From positions 1 to 32,710 of the forward strand of contig JAKATL010000035.1 of NCBI GenBank assembly GCA_021827985.1: 32,710 bases of DNA, in the 5' to 3' direction. This document shows, in pieces, positions 1 through 9,123 of the stretch. The notes under the pieces were generated by a model. It searched no databases and was not told the DNA's origin. It was given only the letters and a program-made list of their open reading frames with translations. Both the position numbers and the translations under genes were made by a program. The DNA comes from a bacterium. Lineage in GTDB: Bacteria > Chloroflexota > Dormibacteria > Aeolococcales > Bog-877. The first letter of the stretch is position 1. The number at the start of each line of letters is the position of its first letter.

Positions 1-100
1 ACCTGCAAGGTGCTCCTCCTTTAAGGGTTCGCGGTCGATTCAACACCCGCATTTTCCCTTGGAGAGGGGCACTTTTGCTACCTACCCTGGCCCTGCCTGC

Positions 101-1369
101 CTATCTCGTTGCAATATCAGGGTCTGATATGGTCTTCCTGGGAAGCGGCTTGCGCCGACGGGCGGGCCGCACGGTCTGTATTGGACTCCGATAGAGTGCG
201 GCCTCGATTCCTTTCACGCTAGGAGCCTTGAGCGTCATGGCCTCGCCGTGGACGAGAAGATCACGTGCGAGCCCGATGGCCTCTTGATTATCGCGGGTGT
301 CGATGAGCTGGATGGCAGGACGAAATGGCCGCGCGTCCAGCCGCACTATGCCCAGGTCGCACAGGGCAGCGTATTGGCGTGGTGTGCTCTCGTGAGCTCC
401 GACCCAACGGTCCTTGATTGTGAGAGCTGCGAGGAAAGCGTGCGGATTCCGCAAGTGCGTGAGTCCTCCGAAATGTTGCCCCATCCTGACAGAGGCGACA
501 ATTGCTAGAGCCTTGTCAAGCACGGGTTTCCTGATCGTCAAGAGCTCTGAAGCTAGGCCGTACGGAGCTATGGCAAACGTCTGGAGGTCCCCTGCGAGAC
601 CGGCAACGCCAGGACCTGCCATCAAACCAGCCGCAACCAATCCGTTGGCCACGGCTCCCGTGTCATCGCTCAAGATGGGGAGACCTTGATAGTCTCTGAC
701 CTTGGCAAAAACGCGCCGCACTTGGTCTAGGTCCAAATCGGAAACTACTTGAGCTACGTCGTCGGGGTGCTCGTACGCAAAATAGGGGGAGTAGGCAACG
801 TCGCGGTTGTCCGTATGTGCGACTATGATGGCCGCCGCTGCGTCGGCGATCTCCAGAAGCGGAGCAATGGCAGTAGGATCCACATCCAATTCGTCTACCC
901 ATCGTGGACCTTGTGATAGGTCATCGATCACCGCGATCAGTGTTCGCTCCAGCTCCCCGGGCCGCTGGTCGTCGTACACTTGATCAAGTGTGCGGTATAG
1001 AGTCCCAAAATCCTCCGGGACCGTTTCATAGAGTCGCTGTACGTGGCCGACGGAGTCCCGATCGACGTTGCGCACATACTCGGCCTCTTCTAGTACCCGG
1101 ATCACCTTGTCGAAGGCCCATGTCGGAATGTCCAACTGCTGGTTTGCCACACGACGGAGATCGGAACCATCCGCGACGATGTCCAGGCCCTTGATGGCAG
1201 TGGCCAGGGCAGCAGCCATCCCGATGGTCTGGGTGGCTTCCAGCTCTTGGCCGACGAGCCCTGACCCGCGATCCACGTCGGCGGCCTGAAGGCCCTGGTG
1301 AAGGTCATGAGCGCGTAGTGAGGCCAACAAGGGCCCGCTGCGCCGCTGCTGGACCGAGTCGTGAGGCAC
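101..1369 (-). CDS. Conserved-looking hypothetical protein, 422 aa, in the defence island
   Basis: I cannot assign a function. Residues about 50-105 read like a winged-helix-type segment (helices around GMAAALATAIKGLD and DIPTWAFDKVIRVLEEAEYV), followed by a long alpha-helical region. A notable motif is QHFGGLTHLRNPHAFL at about residues 298-313. The C-terminus is very basic (RPARRRKPLPRK). No signal peptide or membrane segment is evident. The GTG start at 1369 has GGAGG 11 bases upstream. The reading frame stays open further upstream to about 1570 but has no better start there. The first 45 residues look less conserved, so a later start is possible. The gene points away from the helicase gene pair beginning at 2324 and shares a 950-bp divergent spacer with it. 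Its bulk composition and place beside the methyltransferase/helicase genes suggest an island gene. That it is a real gene is fairly sure; its role is unknown. Confidence 0.7.
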   Translation of the reverse strand: MPHDSVQQRRSGPLLASLRAHDLHQGLQAADVDRGSGLVGQELEATQTIGMAAALATAIKGLDIVADGSDLRRVANQQLDIPTWAFDKVIRVLEEAEYVRNVDRDSVGHVQRLYETVPEDFGTLYRTLDQVYDDQRPGELERTLIAVIDDLSQGPRWVDELDVDPTAIAPLLEIADAAAAIIVAHTDNRDVAYSPYFAYEHPDDVAQVVSDLDLDQVRRVFAKVRDYQGLPILSDDTGAVANGLVAAGLMAGPGVAGLAGDLQTFAIAPYGLASELLTIRKPVLDKALAIVASVRMGQHFGGLTHLRNPHAFLAALTIKDRWVGAHESTPRQYAALCDLGIVRLDARPFRPAIQLIDTRDNQEAIGLARDLLVHGEAMTLKAPSVKGIEAALYRSPIQTVRPARRRKPLPRKTISDPDIATR

Positions 1370-2323
1370 GAGGCCAGCATCCTCCGAAGTAGAGCTGAAT
1401 GCAACGGTCCGGTTGCGGCTGCGAGAGAGCGTCGGTGGGGCCTGGGCACGTGCCCCGCGTTGGTGCCCTTGGCCTATTGGCGCATGGCGGAGTCGTCGCG
1501 AGTCTGGGGCTGCAGCGCGGACGCACCTATCCAGGTCAGTGTCCGACCGTTCTGCCAGCGGTCCAGGATATCATCAGCTTCCCTGCTTGGAGGGCTTGAG
1601 CAGGGAAACAACCGGCGCTCATTCAGGGCCAGATTTGGACGCGGAAGTCCCTCTGGTTGATCTGACTCACGTCGGCAATCGCCACTTCCGGTGCCCGGAA
1701 GTGGAACTGTCCGAGCACCTCGGCGACTGGCGGGCCGAGTGCCGACGTAAGGGCCTTGCATCTGGTCGCACCTGGGCCCGGCCGCACTTGCCTAGGGCGG
1801 TCCCACCCGGGGCTCTGAATGTCTCCCGGGCCAGCCCACGGGGCTCCTGCTTTCGACCACCGCCCTGGGGCGAGCGGTGGATGGGCTGAAGCGGCACCTT
1901 GGCCCCCCGATGCCGCGCTCGAACAGACTCGGGGCATCTAGCCCCCACCAGGGGCCAACTCGTCCCCAGCAGCGCGCCCACGTAAGGAGGCTCCCGGCCC
2001 ACTAGAGCCGCTCAGTCCTGCGCCTGTGCCTGCCTGATCTCCGCAGATGGGGGAGCTCGCTCCGGCAAGGACACTCGGGACCGCAGCTTCTCCCCAGTGG
2101 TTCCAGTCGAAGCCTGCCGTACTACACTCTGTAGGCAAGCCAGAGCGGCTGAGTTCGCCGGGAGCGTGGAGAAGATGGCAATACCCACGAGTGGTGGGAC
2201 CTATCTGGGGGAGCGCGGTACAGCGCGGCTGCGGCTTGTCCCTGCCTTCAGACGCTTACCCCTCCTGGTTTCACACCGCCGTGATCAGGGCTGCGTGATC
2301 CGCGGCCCAGTGAGGTAGCTCCC
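1370..2323. other. Long divergent spacer without a convincing gene
   Basis: This 954-base stretch separates the leftward 422-aa gene from the rightward small-protein/helicase pair. Several open frames exist on both strands, the longest about 158 codons at 1413-1889. Their translations are rich in Arg, Pro, Gly and Ser with no domain pattern, and none has a convincing ribosome site. The one ordered element I see is a perfect inverted repeat at 1682-1704. Promoters for both flanking genes should lie here, but no clear -35/-10 pair stands out. Confidence 0.5.
1682..1704. promoter_or_regulatory. Perfect 10-bp inverted repeat with a 3-base centre
   Basis: The arms CCACTTCCGG (1682-1691) and CCGGAAGTGG (1695-1704) are exactly complementary around TGC. 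There is no T-run after it on either strand, and it lies more than 300 bases from either flanking gene start. It could be an operator for a dimeric repressor, a structured RNA element or a terminator of an unseen transcript. The repeat itself is certain; its function is inferred. Confidence 0.45.
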
Positions 2324-2755
2324 GTGGCCTGGCCCAGTTTGCTCCAGCGCCTCAAGGCGCTGATTGGCTACAGCGTCGACGACCCGGCCGGTGCCCCGCC
2401 CGTCACCACCCCAAACGATGTCCCTCAGATCGCTCCCTCGGATCCCCTTGCGCCTTCAAGCTCGGTAGGCTCTGGGCTGGTCGTCGATGACAGCGGCCCT
2501 GGGTCTGGTGCGACGCTGGAGGTGATTGTCGACGAGGAGCCGAGCACGGGGACTAAGGCTCCTTCCGCTGATCAGCTTCGCTTGCAGCGAGAGCGGGACC
2601 GTCGCCGACAGCAGGCGGAATCACTCTTGGTCCAGCAGTCTCGAACCCACGGGGTAAAGGAAGTGCTTGCGCCGGGCAGCCCCCTGCAGAAGCTGACTGA
2701 CGAGACGATCGAGAACTTTCAGCAGAGCGTGACCAAGTACGTGGACTCCGACTAA
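2324..2755 (+). CDS. Small Pro/Ser-rich charged protein upstream of the SNF2 helicase
   Basis: I do not recognise this 143-residue protein. It has an N-terminal amphipathic helix (WPSLLQRLKALIGYS), then a low-complexity Pro/Ser/Gly/Asp stretch (residues about 20-80) that is probably disordered. A highly charged helix rich in Arg and Gln follows (about 84-108, QLRLQRERDRRRQQAESLL), then a short C-terminal helix (LTDETIENFQQSVTKYV). The GTG start has GAGG eight bases upstream. Its stop lies 3 bases before the start of the SNF2-type helicase gene, so the two are very probably co-transcribed and translationally coupled. That arrangement suggests an accessory or adaptor subunit of the helicase. 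No catalytic motif is visible. Confidence 0.72.
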   Translation: MAWPSLLQRLKALIGYSVDDPAGAPPVTTPNDVPQIAPSDPLAPSSSVGSGLVVDDSGPGSGATLEVIVDEEPSTGTKAPSADQLRLQRERDRRRQQAESLLVQQSRTHGVKEVLAPGSPLQKLTDETIENFQQSVTKYVDSD

Positions 2756-2758
2756 CCG

Positions 2759-5746
2759 GTGGCTCAACCGACAGCTGTTCAGATCGGGGACCGCGTCTAC
2801 TCCGCCGCCATCGGCCAAGACGGCAGGGTCACGCGCATCCAAGGTGACTTCGCCACCGTGCAATTTCCGACCGGAGAGCACATGCTCCCCCTCGAGAGCC
2901 TTGCAGTCGTCACCACCGATCCGCTGGTCAGCATCGCCAGCGGCTCATTCGACCCCGAGCCGGCCTGGTTTGACATCCGATTGCGGGCTGCCCGTCTCAA
3001 GGCCGCGTACGGCAGTGACGATTTGAGCGGCCTGGTCAACAGCCGGGTCATCCTACGGCCGCACCAGATCTTTGTTGCCCACCGGATTTTAGCGAAGCCT
3101 CGGCCCTCGATGATCCTGGCCGACGAAGTCGGCCTGGGCAAGACCGTTGAGGCGGGTTTGGTGCTCAAGGAGTTGCTGGCCAGGAGATCGGTGGCCCGAG
3201 TGCTCCTGATCGTGCCGCCGAATCTGATCAGCCAGTGGCAAACCGAACTCCGGATCAAGTTCAACGAGCTCTTTGAGCTCGTCGATCGGCAGGCCCTCGA
3301 GCACGCCCGGCAGTTGCGTCCGGGGAGGAATCCGTGGCTGTCCTTCCCACGAGCGGTGATGAGTTCATATTTGGCTCGAAGTGTCGACCTACGGGATGAC
3401 CTAGCCGCCGGGGAATGGGATCTTGTCATCATCGACGAGGCCCACCACTGCCGCCGCACAAGGGCCGGCAACGGAGGCAACGTCACCGAACTCTACCGGA
3501 CCGCGGACGCTCTCAAGGACACTTCCTTTGGCATGATGCTGCTCACCGCGACGCCGATGCAGCTCGACCCTTTCGAAGCCTTCAGCCTAGTCGAGCTGGT
3601 CGAGCCGGGACTGTATGACGGCTACCAAGACTTCGAGAACGAGGTCTTTGGCTCGCAAGAGCTTAAGTGGTTGGTTAGGACCCTGCAAGCCTGGGACGAT
3701 GCCGGCGGAACCGAGCGCGAACAGGCCGGGGTCCTCGCGCTTGGGGAGGGCCTCGAAAACGACCTCGACAGCCCCCTGGGTCGCGAGGACGCCATCGAGG
3801 CCCTGCTCGGGAGCATACGCATTGGCACAGCCATGGTTCGCAACCGCAAGCGCACCGTAGGGGGTTTCACCAAGAGAAGGGCTGTCACATCCAAAGTCCC
3901 GCTGAGTGAAGAAGAGCAAGCGGCCCACCAGGAGCTGGAGGCTTACTTGAGGCTGGGTTTCGCCAACGCCAAGGGCAGCTCGGTCAGGGGCCTGGAACTG
4001 GTCACCTACCAACGGATCCTGGCCAGCAGTTCACGAGCTCTGGTCGGTGCTCTGCAGACCAGGCGTAAGCGTCTCCTGGGGATGCCGCAGTCTGTTCGCC
4101 TGGTTGTGCCGGAAGGCGACGAGGTCGCCGCCAGCGAGGCTGCCGGCCCGGAACTGGTTATCGCGGAGGACGATGCAGAACTGGCGCTCCTCGACCCGTT
4201 GATTGCGAGGTTCTCCGAGCTTTCGGATACCAAGCCTCGCGCCCTGCTCAAGCTGGTAAGGGAGCTGATTCAACGCGGGGAGGACAAGATCTTGATCTTC
4301 ACCCAGTACTTGGCAACCCAAGACCTTCTCCGCGAGCTGTTGGAGCCAGAGTTCTCCGTGGTCATCTTCCGCGGCAGCCTCAGTCGGATCGAGAAGGATG
4401 GTGCCGTCCAGGAATTCCGGCGCCGAGCCCAGGTGATGATCTCTACGGAGGCGGGCGGAGAGGGGCGCAACTTCCAGTTCTGCCGCACGGTTATCAACTA
4501 CGACCTGCATTGGAATCCGATGCGCATCGAGCAGCGTATCGGCCGCCTCGATCGCTACGGGCAGAAGCGCAACGTGCACATCTACAACATCATCGCCAAA
4601 GGGACGATCGAGGATCGCTTGGTCGACATCTTCGAGCAGCGACTGAATCTGTTCGAGGCGACGGTCGGGGGCTTGGAGCTCATTTTGGGCGATATAGAGG
4701 AGAGGCTGATCGACGCGATCCTGGCGAGCCGGGGCAATTTGGACGAGGCAGTCGCCAAGTTCGACCGAGCGTTGGAGCTGCGGCTCAAGGATGCCGTTAC
4801 AGTGGAGGAGAAGTCAGCTGACTTTCTGATCGAATTGGGGAGCTACAACGAAGCTGTCGCGCAGCGCCTCACCGAAGGGCTGGAGGAGGGCCGGCTGCGA
4901 ACTGACCTTGAACTACTGGTCCTGCATTTGCTGGACTACTTCCCGACAGCCCGGGTAGTCCCCGAAGGCGACGTCTACGACATCACTCCGCCCCCCGTCC
5001 TCGAACGGACCACTGGCAAACGTCTCGAGAAAAGCTATCACGGAACCTTCTCACCGGCGGCAGCTGTGCAGGATGAGAGTTTGGACTTCTTTGCCTTTGG
5101 ACACCCCTTGGTCGACGCCTGCCTGGAGTACGCTCTGAGCGAGCTAACATCGGGCAGCGTAGGCCAGAGGTCACTCCCACGCCACCTGCTGGCTGCCCCC
5201 GCGGTTGAGCTTAATTACCTGGTCGAGTTTATTGGCATTCGGCGATGGGCAGAAATCATCTCACTGGCATACTCACTGGAAGCGACCCGTGTCCGAGAGC
5301 TGGAAGCGTCGCTGCCACTCGCTGAGCCAACGAGTCAGCATGGGCCGATCGTGAGCTCGGACGACATGGAGCGGGTCCGTCGGGCCGCGGGTGACGATGT
5401 AGCGCGCGTCATGCAGAGTCGCTTAGCCGAGTTGGTGGCGATGAACCAGAGGCGGGCGGATGACGAGCTGGCTCGAGCTCGGCGGGTACACTCGTATAAT
5501 CTGCGCCGACTCGACGGCAACTCGAAGCGGTTACATGAGCAGATCGCGCGGCTGGAAGAGGAGGGAGATCCGGAGAGGCTGCGCATCATTCCTGCCTTAC
5601 GGGGCCGGCTGGAGGCGACTGCGCGTGAGCGCGCGCAGTTGGATTCGGATCTTGAGGTGAAGACCCGCGATGTGGAGGCGCACCGTCAGGTGACACCGAC
5701 CGCCACTCTGGTAAGCGCTGCACTGCTCTTGCCAGAGCAAGAGTAA
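2759..5746 (+). CDS. SNF2/RapA-like helicase (DrmD-type architecture), 995 aa
   Basis: A superfamily 2 ATPase predicted to move along or remodel double-stranded DNA. Motifs in order: Walker A DEVGLGKT at residues 122-129, DEAH box IIDEAHH at about 224-230, motif III TATP at 263-266, motif V STEAGGEGRNFQ at 562-573, and motif VI QRIGRLDRYGQ at 592-602. A small beta-rich N-terminal domain (residues 8-50, GDRVYSAAIGQDGRVTRIQG) resembles the Tudor-like start of RapA-type proteins. The C-terminal third carries a long charged helix (about 880-970) likely to be a coiled coil. It starts at GTG just after the small upstream gene. It converges on the PLD-helicase operon, with 168 bases between the two stops. 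The overall build resembles DrmD of DISARM systems, but no other DISARM gene is present, so I do not name it DrmD. The enzymatic class is secure; the defence role is inferred from context. Confidence 0.9.
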   Translation: MAQPTAVQIGDRVYSAAIGQDGRVTRIQGDFATVQFPTGEHMLPLESLAVVTTDPLVSIASGSFDPEPAWFDIRLRAARLKAAYGSDDLSGLVNSRVILRPHQIFVAHRILAKPRPSMILADEVGLGKTVEAGLVLKELLARRSVARVLLIVPPNLISQWQTELRIKFNELFELVDRQALEHARQLRPGRNPWLSFPRAVMSSYLARSVDLRDDLAAGEWDLVIIDEAHHCRRTRAGNGGNVTELYRTADALKDTSFGMMLLTATPMQLDPFEAFSLVELVEPGLYDGYQDFENEVFGSQELKWLVRTLQAWDDAGGTEREQAGVLALGEGLENDLDSPLGREDAIEALLGSIRIGTAMVRNRKRTVGGFTKRRAVTSKVPLSEEEQAAHQELEAYLRLGFANAKGSSVRGLELVTYQRILASSSRALVGALQTRRKRLLGMPQSVRLVVPEGDEVAASEAAGPELVIAEDDAELALLDPLIARFSELSDTKPRALLKLVRELIQRGEDKILIFTQYLATQDLLRELLEPEFSVVIFRGSLSRIEKDGAVQEFRRRAQVMISTEAGGEGRNFQFCRTVINYDLHWNPMRIEQRIGRLDRYGQKRNVHIYNIIAKGTIEDRLVDIFEQRLNLFEATVGGLELILGDIEERLIDAILASRGNLDEAVAKFDRALELRLKDAVTVEEKSADFLIELGSYNEAVAQRLTEGLEEGRLRTDLELLVLHLLDYFPTARVVPEGDVYDITPPPVLERTTGKRLEKSYHGTFSPAAAVQDESLDFFAFGHPLVDACLEYALSELTSGSVGQRSLPRHLLAAPAVELNYLVEFIGIRRWAEIISLAYSLEATRVRELEASLPLAEPTSQHGPIVSSDDMERVRRAAGDDVARVMQSRLAELVAMNQRRADDELARARRVHSYNLRRLDGNSKRLHEQIARLEEEGDPERLRIIPALRGRLEATARERAQLDSDLEVKTRDVEAHRQVTPTATLVSAALLLPEQE

Positions 5747-5784
5747 GCTGCGCGACAACGAGTGCAGGGCTCGGAACAGCACCA

Positions 5785-5836
5785 GCGTCCGCTCACTTCC
5801 GCTCCGCGCTCTCAGCTGCTACCCGCCAGCGGACGC
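5785..5836. terminator. Possible shared terminator stem between convergent helicase genes
   Basis: Nine-base arms GCGTCCGCT (5785-5793) and AGCGGACGC (5828-5836) are perfectly complementary, with a 34-base loop. They lie in the 168-base gap between the stops of the two convergent helicase genes. There is no T-run and the loop is long, so a terminator role is only plausible. Confidence 0.3.
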
Positions 5837-5914
5837 CCCAAGCGCTACGGTCAGGCGTATCTTGTAGTGAGCCGGGGTCGCACAACGGCGCACACCTGCA
5901 ATGTCACCGGCAGA

Positions 5915-8900
5915 TCATGGGTCTCGTCGCGCCGGCGATGCAAGAAGTGCAGCTTCAAGCTGTTGGAGTGTGAGAGCGGCTTGAACCCCAGCTTCTCCTG
6001 GGTCGACTCCAGCTTCGTTGAGAAGTGCTGTCAGTTCCTCGGTCCCGTACGTGAGCAAAATGACCGCCGGGCCGTAGGCGTCCCGAACTGGCCGGTTGAA
6101 CGTGACAGGGACCCGCCCGGTCGACCCGTCGAGCATATAGGCTCCTCGAATCGTTGGATGGGCGCGGAAGTGGCTCGCGGTGTGGGGACATCCCAGAAGG
6201 ACTCTCTCCAGTCCTGGCAAATCAATAGCCGGCGGCTTAGGCGCCCTCTCCAGTTCCGCATCCGCGCCCACATCCGCAATGGTGAGTGCTTGGGTGCTAA
6301 TGCGTTCAATGGCGGACCGGATATCGCTGAGGGCCTCCTCGACAGCTACCTCTCGGGACGATCCAGGTTCCTTCATAGCCACGTGCTCAATCGCCCTCTC
6401 GACCTGCCCGAGTACGGGCTGTGCCGGCCCCACGATTGCGGTGAACCAGTCAAAGTCATCGCTGATGCCCGTATAGATCTTCTCCTCCACCGTGTCCTTG
6501 TAGAAGTAGTTCCGCACATCAACGACAGGCTGCCCACCGATCCGGTCAACCCGGCCAATGCGCTGCTCAACTCGCATGAAGTTCCACGGCATGTCGTAGT
6601 TGACGAGAAACCCAGTCGTTTGGAGGTTGAGGCCTTCCGACATTGAGTCGGTCCCAATGAGGATCTTCACCTCCTGGCCAGCCCGGAAGAGCTGCTTCAA
6701 TTCGGCCTTTTCTACAGGAACCCACCCTGGCACGCCTGGGTCCCAGCGCTCACCTCCGCGGCCAGACCAGCATGCGACCTTGACCTGGTAGGTTGGTACG
6801 AGCTGGTCGCGGATGTAGTCCATCGTGTCGGTGTACTGGGTGAAGATGACCGCCGTGTCGTGGGAGCTTCGAAAGGCCTCGTTGAGTTCATTGTGTAGGT
6901 ACTGCATCTTCGATTCATCGGGAGGTTGCGCGGCCAGCAACTCCAAGAACTCGTCAAGTTCCTGCACCTCGCCAGCTAACTCCTTCCCTACGGAAGGAAG
7001 ATCGTCCGGTTCAAACAATGACGAGTATTCGATGGCGGCGAGGTCATCGGGGTCCAATAGGTTTTCGGCCGAGGCCCGATTGACCAATACCTCGCGACGA
7101 CGGCGCAGGCTTCGCTCGATCGCGAGGAAGCTGGAGGTGAGGCGGCGACGGTACACCGTCATGATGAAGCCGAGAGGCTTCTGGCTTCCAGCACCAGTCA
7201 GGTAGGCATCGTAGTACCGAGAGATGTAGCGCTCGATCCGATCGTAGAGCGCCCGCTCCGCAGGGGTCATGGGGATGAAGCGGTCCTTCACTTGGCGTTG
7301 GGGTATGGAAGTTGAGATGGGAAGTATTCCCTCTTGCTTGTACCGAAGCAGGGTCTGACGGGTGGTGCGGAAGACACGATCGCGCACGGGAGTGTTCCGC
7401 CGGAGCCATTCATCGAGCCAGGCCCGCTGATCGCCTGAAAGAGTTTCCGCCATCTGATGACTCAGACCGTGCTCGGGAAACTTGCGGATCACGTAGGACC
7501 CCGCCCCACCCAGCGCGCTCCGGACCTGCTGTTCGAAGCTCGGGTCCGGCTTCACATGCGGGTCAGAGGCGTAGTCGGCAGCCATACGCTGAAGAAAGTT
7601 CCAGTTCCTGGAGTCGACGGGGTCGCGAAGGGCTTCGAAGTAGCGGGTGAAGGTGTCGGCGGACTCTCCCCACAGAGGGGTGAGTCCAACCAGAGCCAGC
7701 AGGTCCCAGACCTCGTGGGCGTGCATCTGCATAGGGGTGGCGGAGGAGAGGTAGAGGACGGTCCAGGCGGACGTAGCCTTCATGTTCTGTAGAAGCGATA
7801 GCAAGGAGTTCGGCGAGTCAGTCGCCTTGGAGCCCCGACGCCGGGCATGGTGGGCCTCGTCCACGAACACGATGTCCCAGGGCCCGGCATCCAGCAGAGC
7901 TCTTCGCTGACCTCGTCGACGAGCCAAGTGGGAGGAGGCCAAGAGGACAGGGAAGGCCGCCCACAGATTCGCCGTCGCCGGGCCGGGTGCCGCCTCTTTA
8001 TCGACCCCGCCACGTCGATAGAAGAAAGTCTGGCCATCGAGTCGGGGAATGCGAAGAGAGAACTTCTCGTCGAGTTCTTCTTGCCATTGGCGGATGACTG
8101 AGGCCGGCACCAGAATCAGGACCCGGCTGGCTCGACCCGACAAGAGGAGTTCACGGATGATGAGGCCGGCTTCTATGGTCTTCCCGAGCCCGACCTCGTC
8201 AGCCAGGATGTACGACCGTGGGTATGTCGCCACCACTTCCCTAGCGATCGCGATCTGGTGCGGGAGTGGTTCGACCCCCGCGGTAGCGAAGCCAACGCCG
8301 GTCCCACCATGGAGCCGGGGTGCCATCGCCACGAAGTGGAGCAGCTCCTGTTCGGCCTCGTCCCCAGCCACCAGAGACTCCCCGGGGTCGCGTGCTGGTG
8401 GTGGCCCAGCTGTCTCCGTGATCCTAGCCACAAGATGATCACGGACTGCCTCCGGGAGGCCGACCACCTGCCAGCCACGTCCGGGATGGCCGTCCCAGTG
8501 AGCCGTGAACTGATCAACCACGGGCTGGCCATTCCACGCCCAGACCTCCTCCTTCCAGGAAGGATACACGGAGAAGGTCTCGTGGTTCTGGGTGACCCCA
8601 CTGTCCGACTCGTTGTTGGAACCGAGAAACGCGATCCGATTGCCGTCTTGGTCGGAAAGGACTCCGTACTTGGAGTGGAAGTAGCGATCCGATTGATCCC
8701 GTCGCAAGGGCCGACCCAGATGGTCAGTTGGCACTCCGATTCGTATCTCAAGTCGGCTTTCTCTCACCAACCACGCCAGCGTCTCCAGCCGGTGCTGCTC
8801 AATCACCGTCGCCCCTTCAAGAGGGTCGCTGAGCAGGGTGCGAGCCAGGACCTCATCGAGTGGCGTGCCCTTCTCAATCGCCTGGATGTCCGCGTCGGAG

Positions 8901-9109
8901 AGGTCGGCCCCAGCGATCAACCGCATCGTGCCCCCGTTGGCAATGAGGTGAGAAAGGCCTCGTGCCACAGAGCACAGAGCCGAGGAGCGGAAGTAGCCAG
9001 TTACTCGGTCGTAGGTGACCGCCTCGGTCAGTACTGGTACGAAAAACCCGTTCAGACGGTCATCGGTATCCGAGTACGACCCTCTCAGGTCAAGGTCACG
9101 GAACGACAT
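5915..9109 (-). CDS. Phospholipase-D-like nuclease fused to SNF2 helicase, 1064 aa
   Basis: The N-terminal domain (residues about 1-210) is PLD-like, with one HxK motif (FHSKYGVL, H145 and K147) followed by GSNNES (163-168). That is the HKN pattern of PLD-family nucleases, which act as dimers when only one motif is present. Residues about 280-900 form an SNF2-type helicase: DEVGLGKT at 304-311, VDEAHH at 416-421, SATP at 456-459, motif V DSMSEGLNLQ at 821-830, motif VI QRIGRVDRIGG at 849-859. The ATG start has GAGGA about 11 bases upstream. It is the last gene of the four-gene operon, 14 bases after the methyltransferase stop. A likely role is ATP-driven DNA translocation with cleavage by the PLD domain, gated by methylation status. 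The domains are clear; the biological role is inferred. It is quite different in sequence from the facing helicase at 2759-5746. Confidence 0.92.
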   Translation of the reverse strand: MSFRDLDLRGSYSDTDDRLNGFFVPVLTEAVTYDRVTGYFRSSALCSVARGLSHLIANGGTMRLIAGADLSDADIQAIEKGTPLDEVLARTLLSDPLEGATVIEQHRLETLAWLVRESRLEIRIGVPTDHLGRPLRRDQSDRYFHSKYGVLSDQDGNRIAFLGSNNESDSGVTQNHETFSVYPSWKEEVWAWNGQPVVDQFTAHWDGHPGRGWQVVGLPEAVRDHLVARITETAGPPPARDPGESLVAGDEAEQELLHFVAMAPRLHGGTGVGFATAGVEPLPHQIAIAREVVATYPRSYILADEVGLGKTIEAGLIIRELLLSGRASRVLILVPASVIRQWQEELDEKFSLRIPRLDGQTFFYRRGGVDKEAAPGPATANLWAAFPVLLASSHLARRRGQRRALLDAGPWDIVFVDEAHHARRRGSKATDSPNSLLSLLQNMKATSAWTVLYLSSATPMQMHAHEVWDLLALVGLTPLWGESADTFTRYFEALRDPVDSRNWNFLQRMAADYASDPHVKPDPSFEQQVRSALGGAGSYVIRKFPEHGLSHQMAETLSGDQRAWLDEWLRRNTPVRDRVFRTTRQTLLRYKQEGILPISTSIPQRQVKDRFIPMTPAERALYDRIERYISRYYDAYLTGAGSQKPLGFIMTVYRRRLTSSFLAIERSLRRRREVLVNRASAENLLDPDDLAAIEYSSLFEPDDLPSVGKELAGEVQELDEFLELLAAQPPDESKMQYLHNELNEAFRSSHDTAVIFTQYTDTMDYIRDQLVPTYQVKVACWSGRGGERWDPGVPGWVPVEKAELKQLFRAGQEVKILIGTDSMSEGLNLQTTGFLVNYDMPWNFMRVEQRIGRVDRIGGQPVVDVRNYFYKDTVEEKIYTGISDDFDWFTAIVGPAQPVLGQVERAIEHVAMKEPGSSREVAVEEALSDIRSAIERISTQALTIADVGADAELERAPKPPAIDLPGLERVLLGCPHTASHFRAHPTIRGAYMLDGSTGRVPVTFNRPVRDAYGPAVILLTYGTEELTALLNEAGVDPGEAGVQAALTLQQLEAALLASPARRDP

Positions 9110-9123
9110 GGACTAGCTGGTCC

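Noticed and set aside
20..60. tRNA 3' half (GGGTTCG followed by GGTCGATTC)
   Set aside because: The bases do not form a T arm with the required loop, and no acceptor or anticodon stem could be built.
1413..1889. 158-aa plus-strand gene in the left spacer
   Set aside because: The translation is Arg/Pro/Ser-rich without structure, and several other frames of similar length overlap it.
2101..2128. Promoter TTCCAG-16 bases-TACACT for the small-protein/helicase pair
   Set aside because: The match to -35 is poor and the site is about 200 bases from the start; it is not better than chance.
5762..6646. 294-codon open frame on the plus strand
   Set aside because: It overlaps the end of the PLD-helicase gene in antisense and shows no protein-like features.
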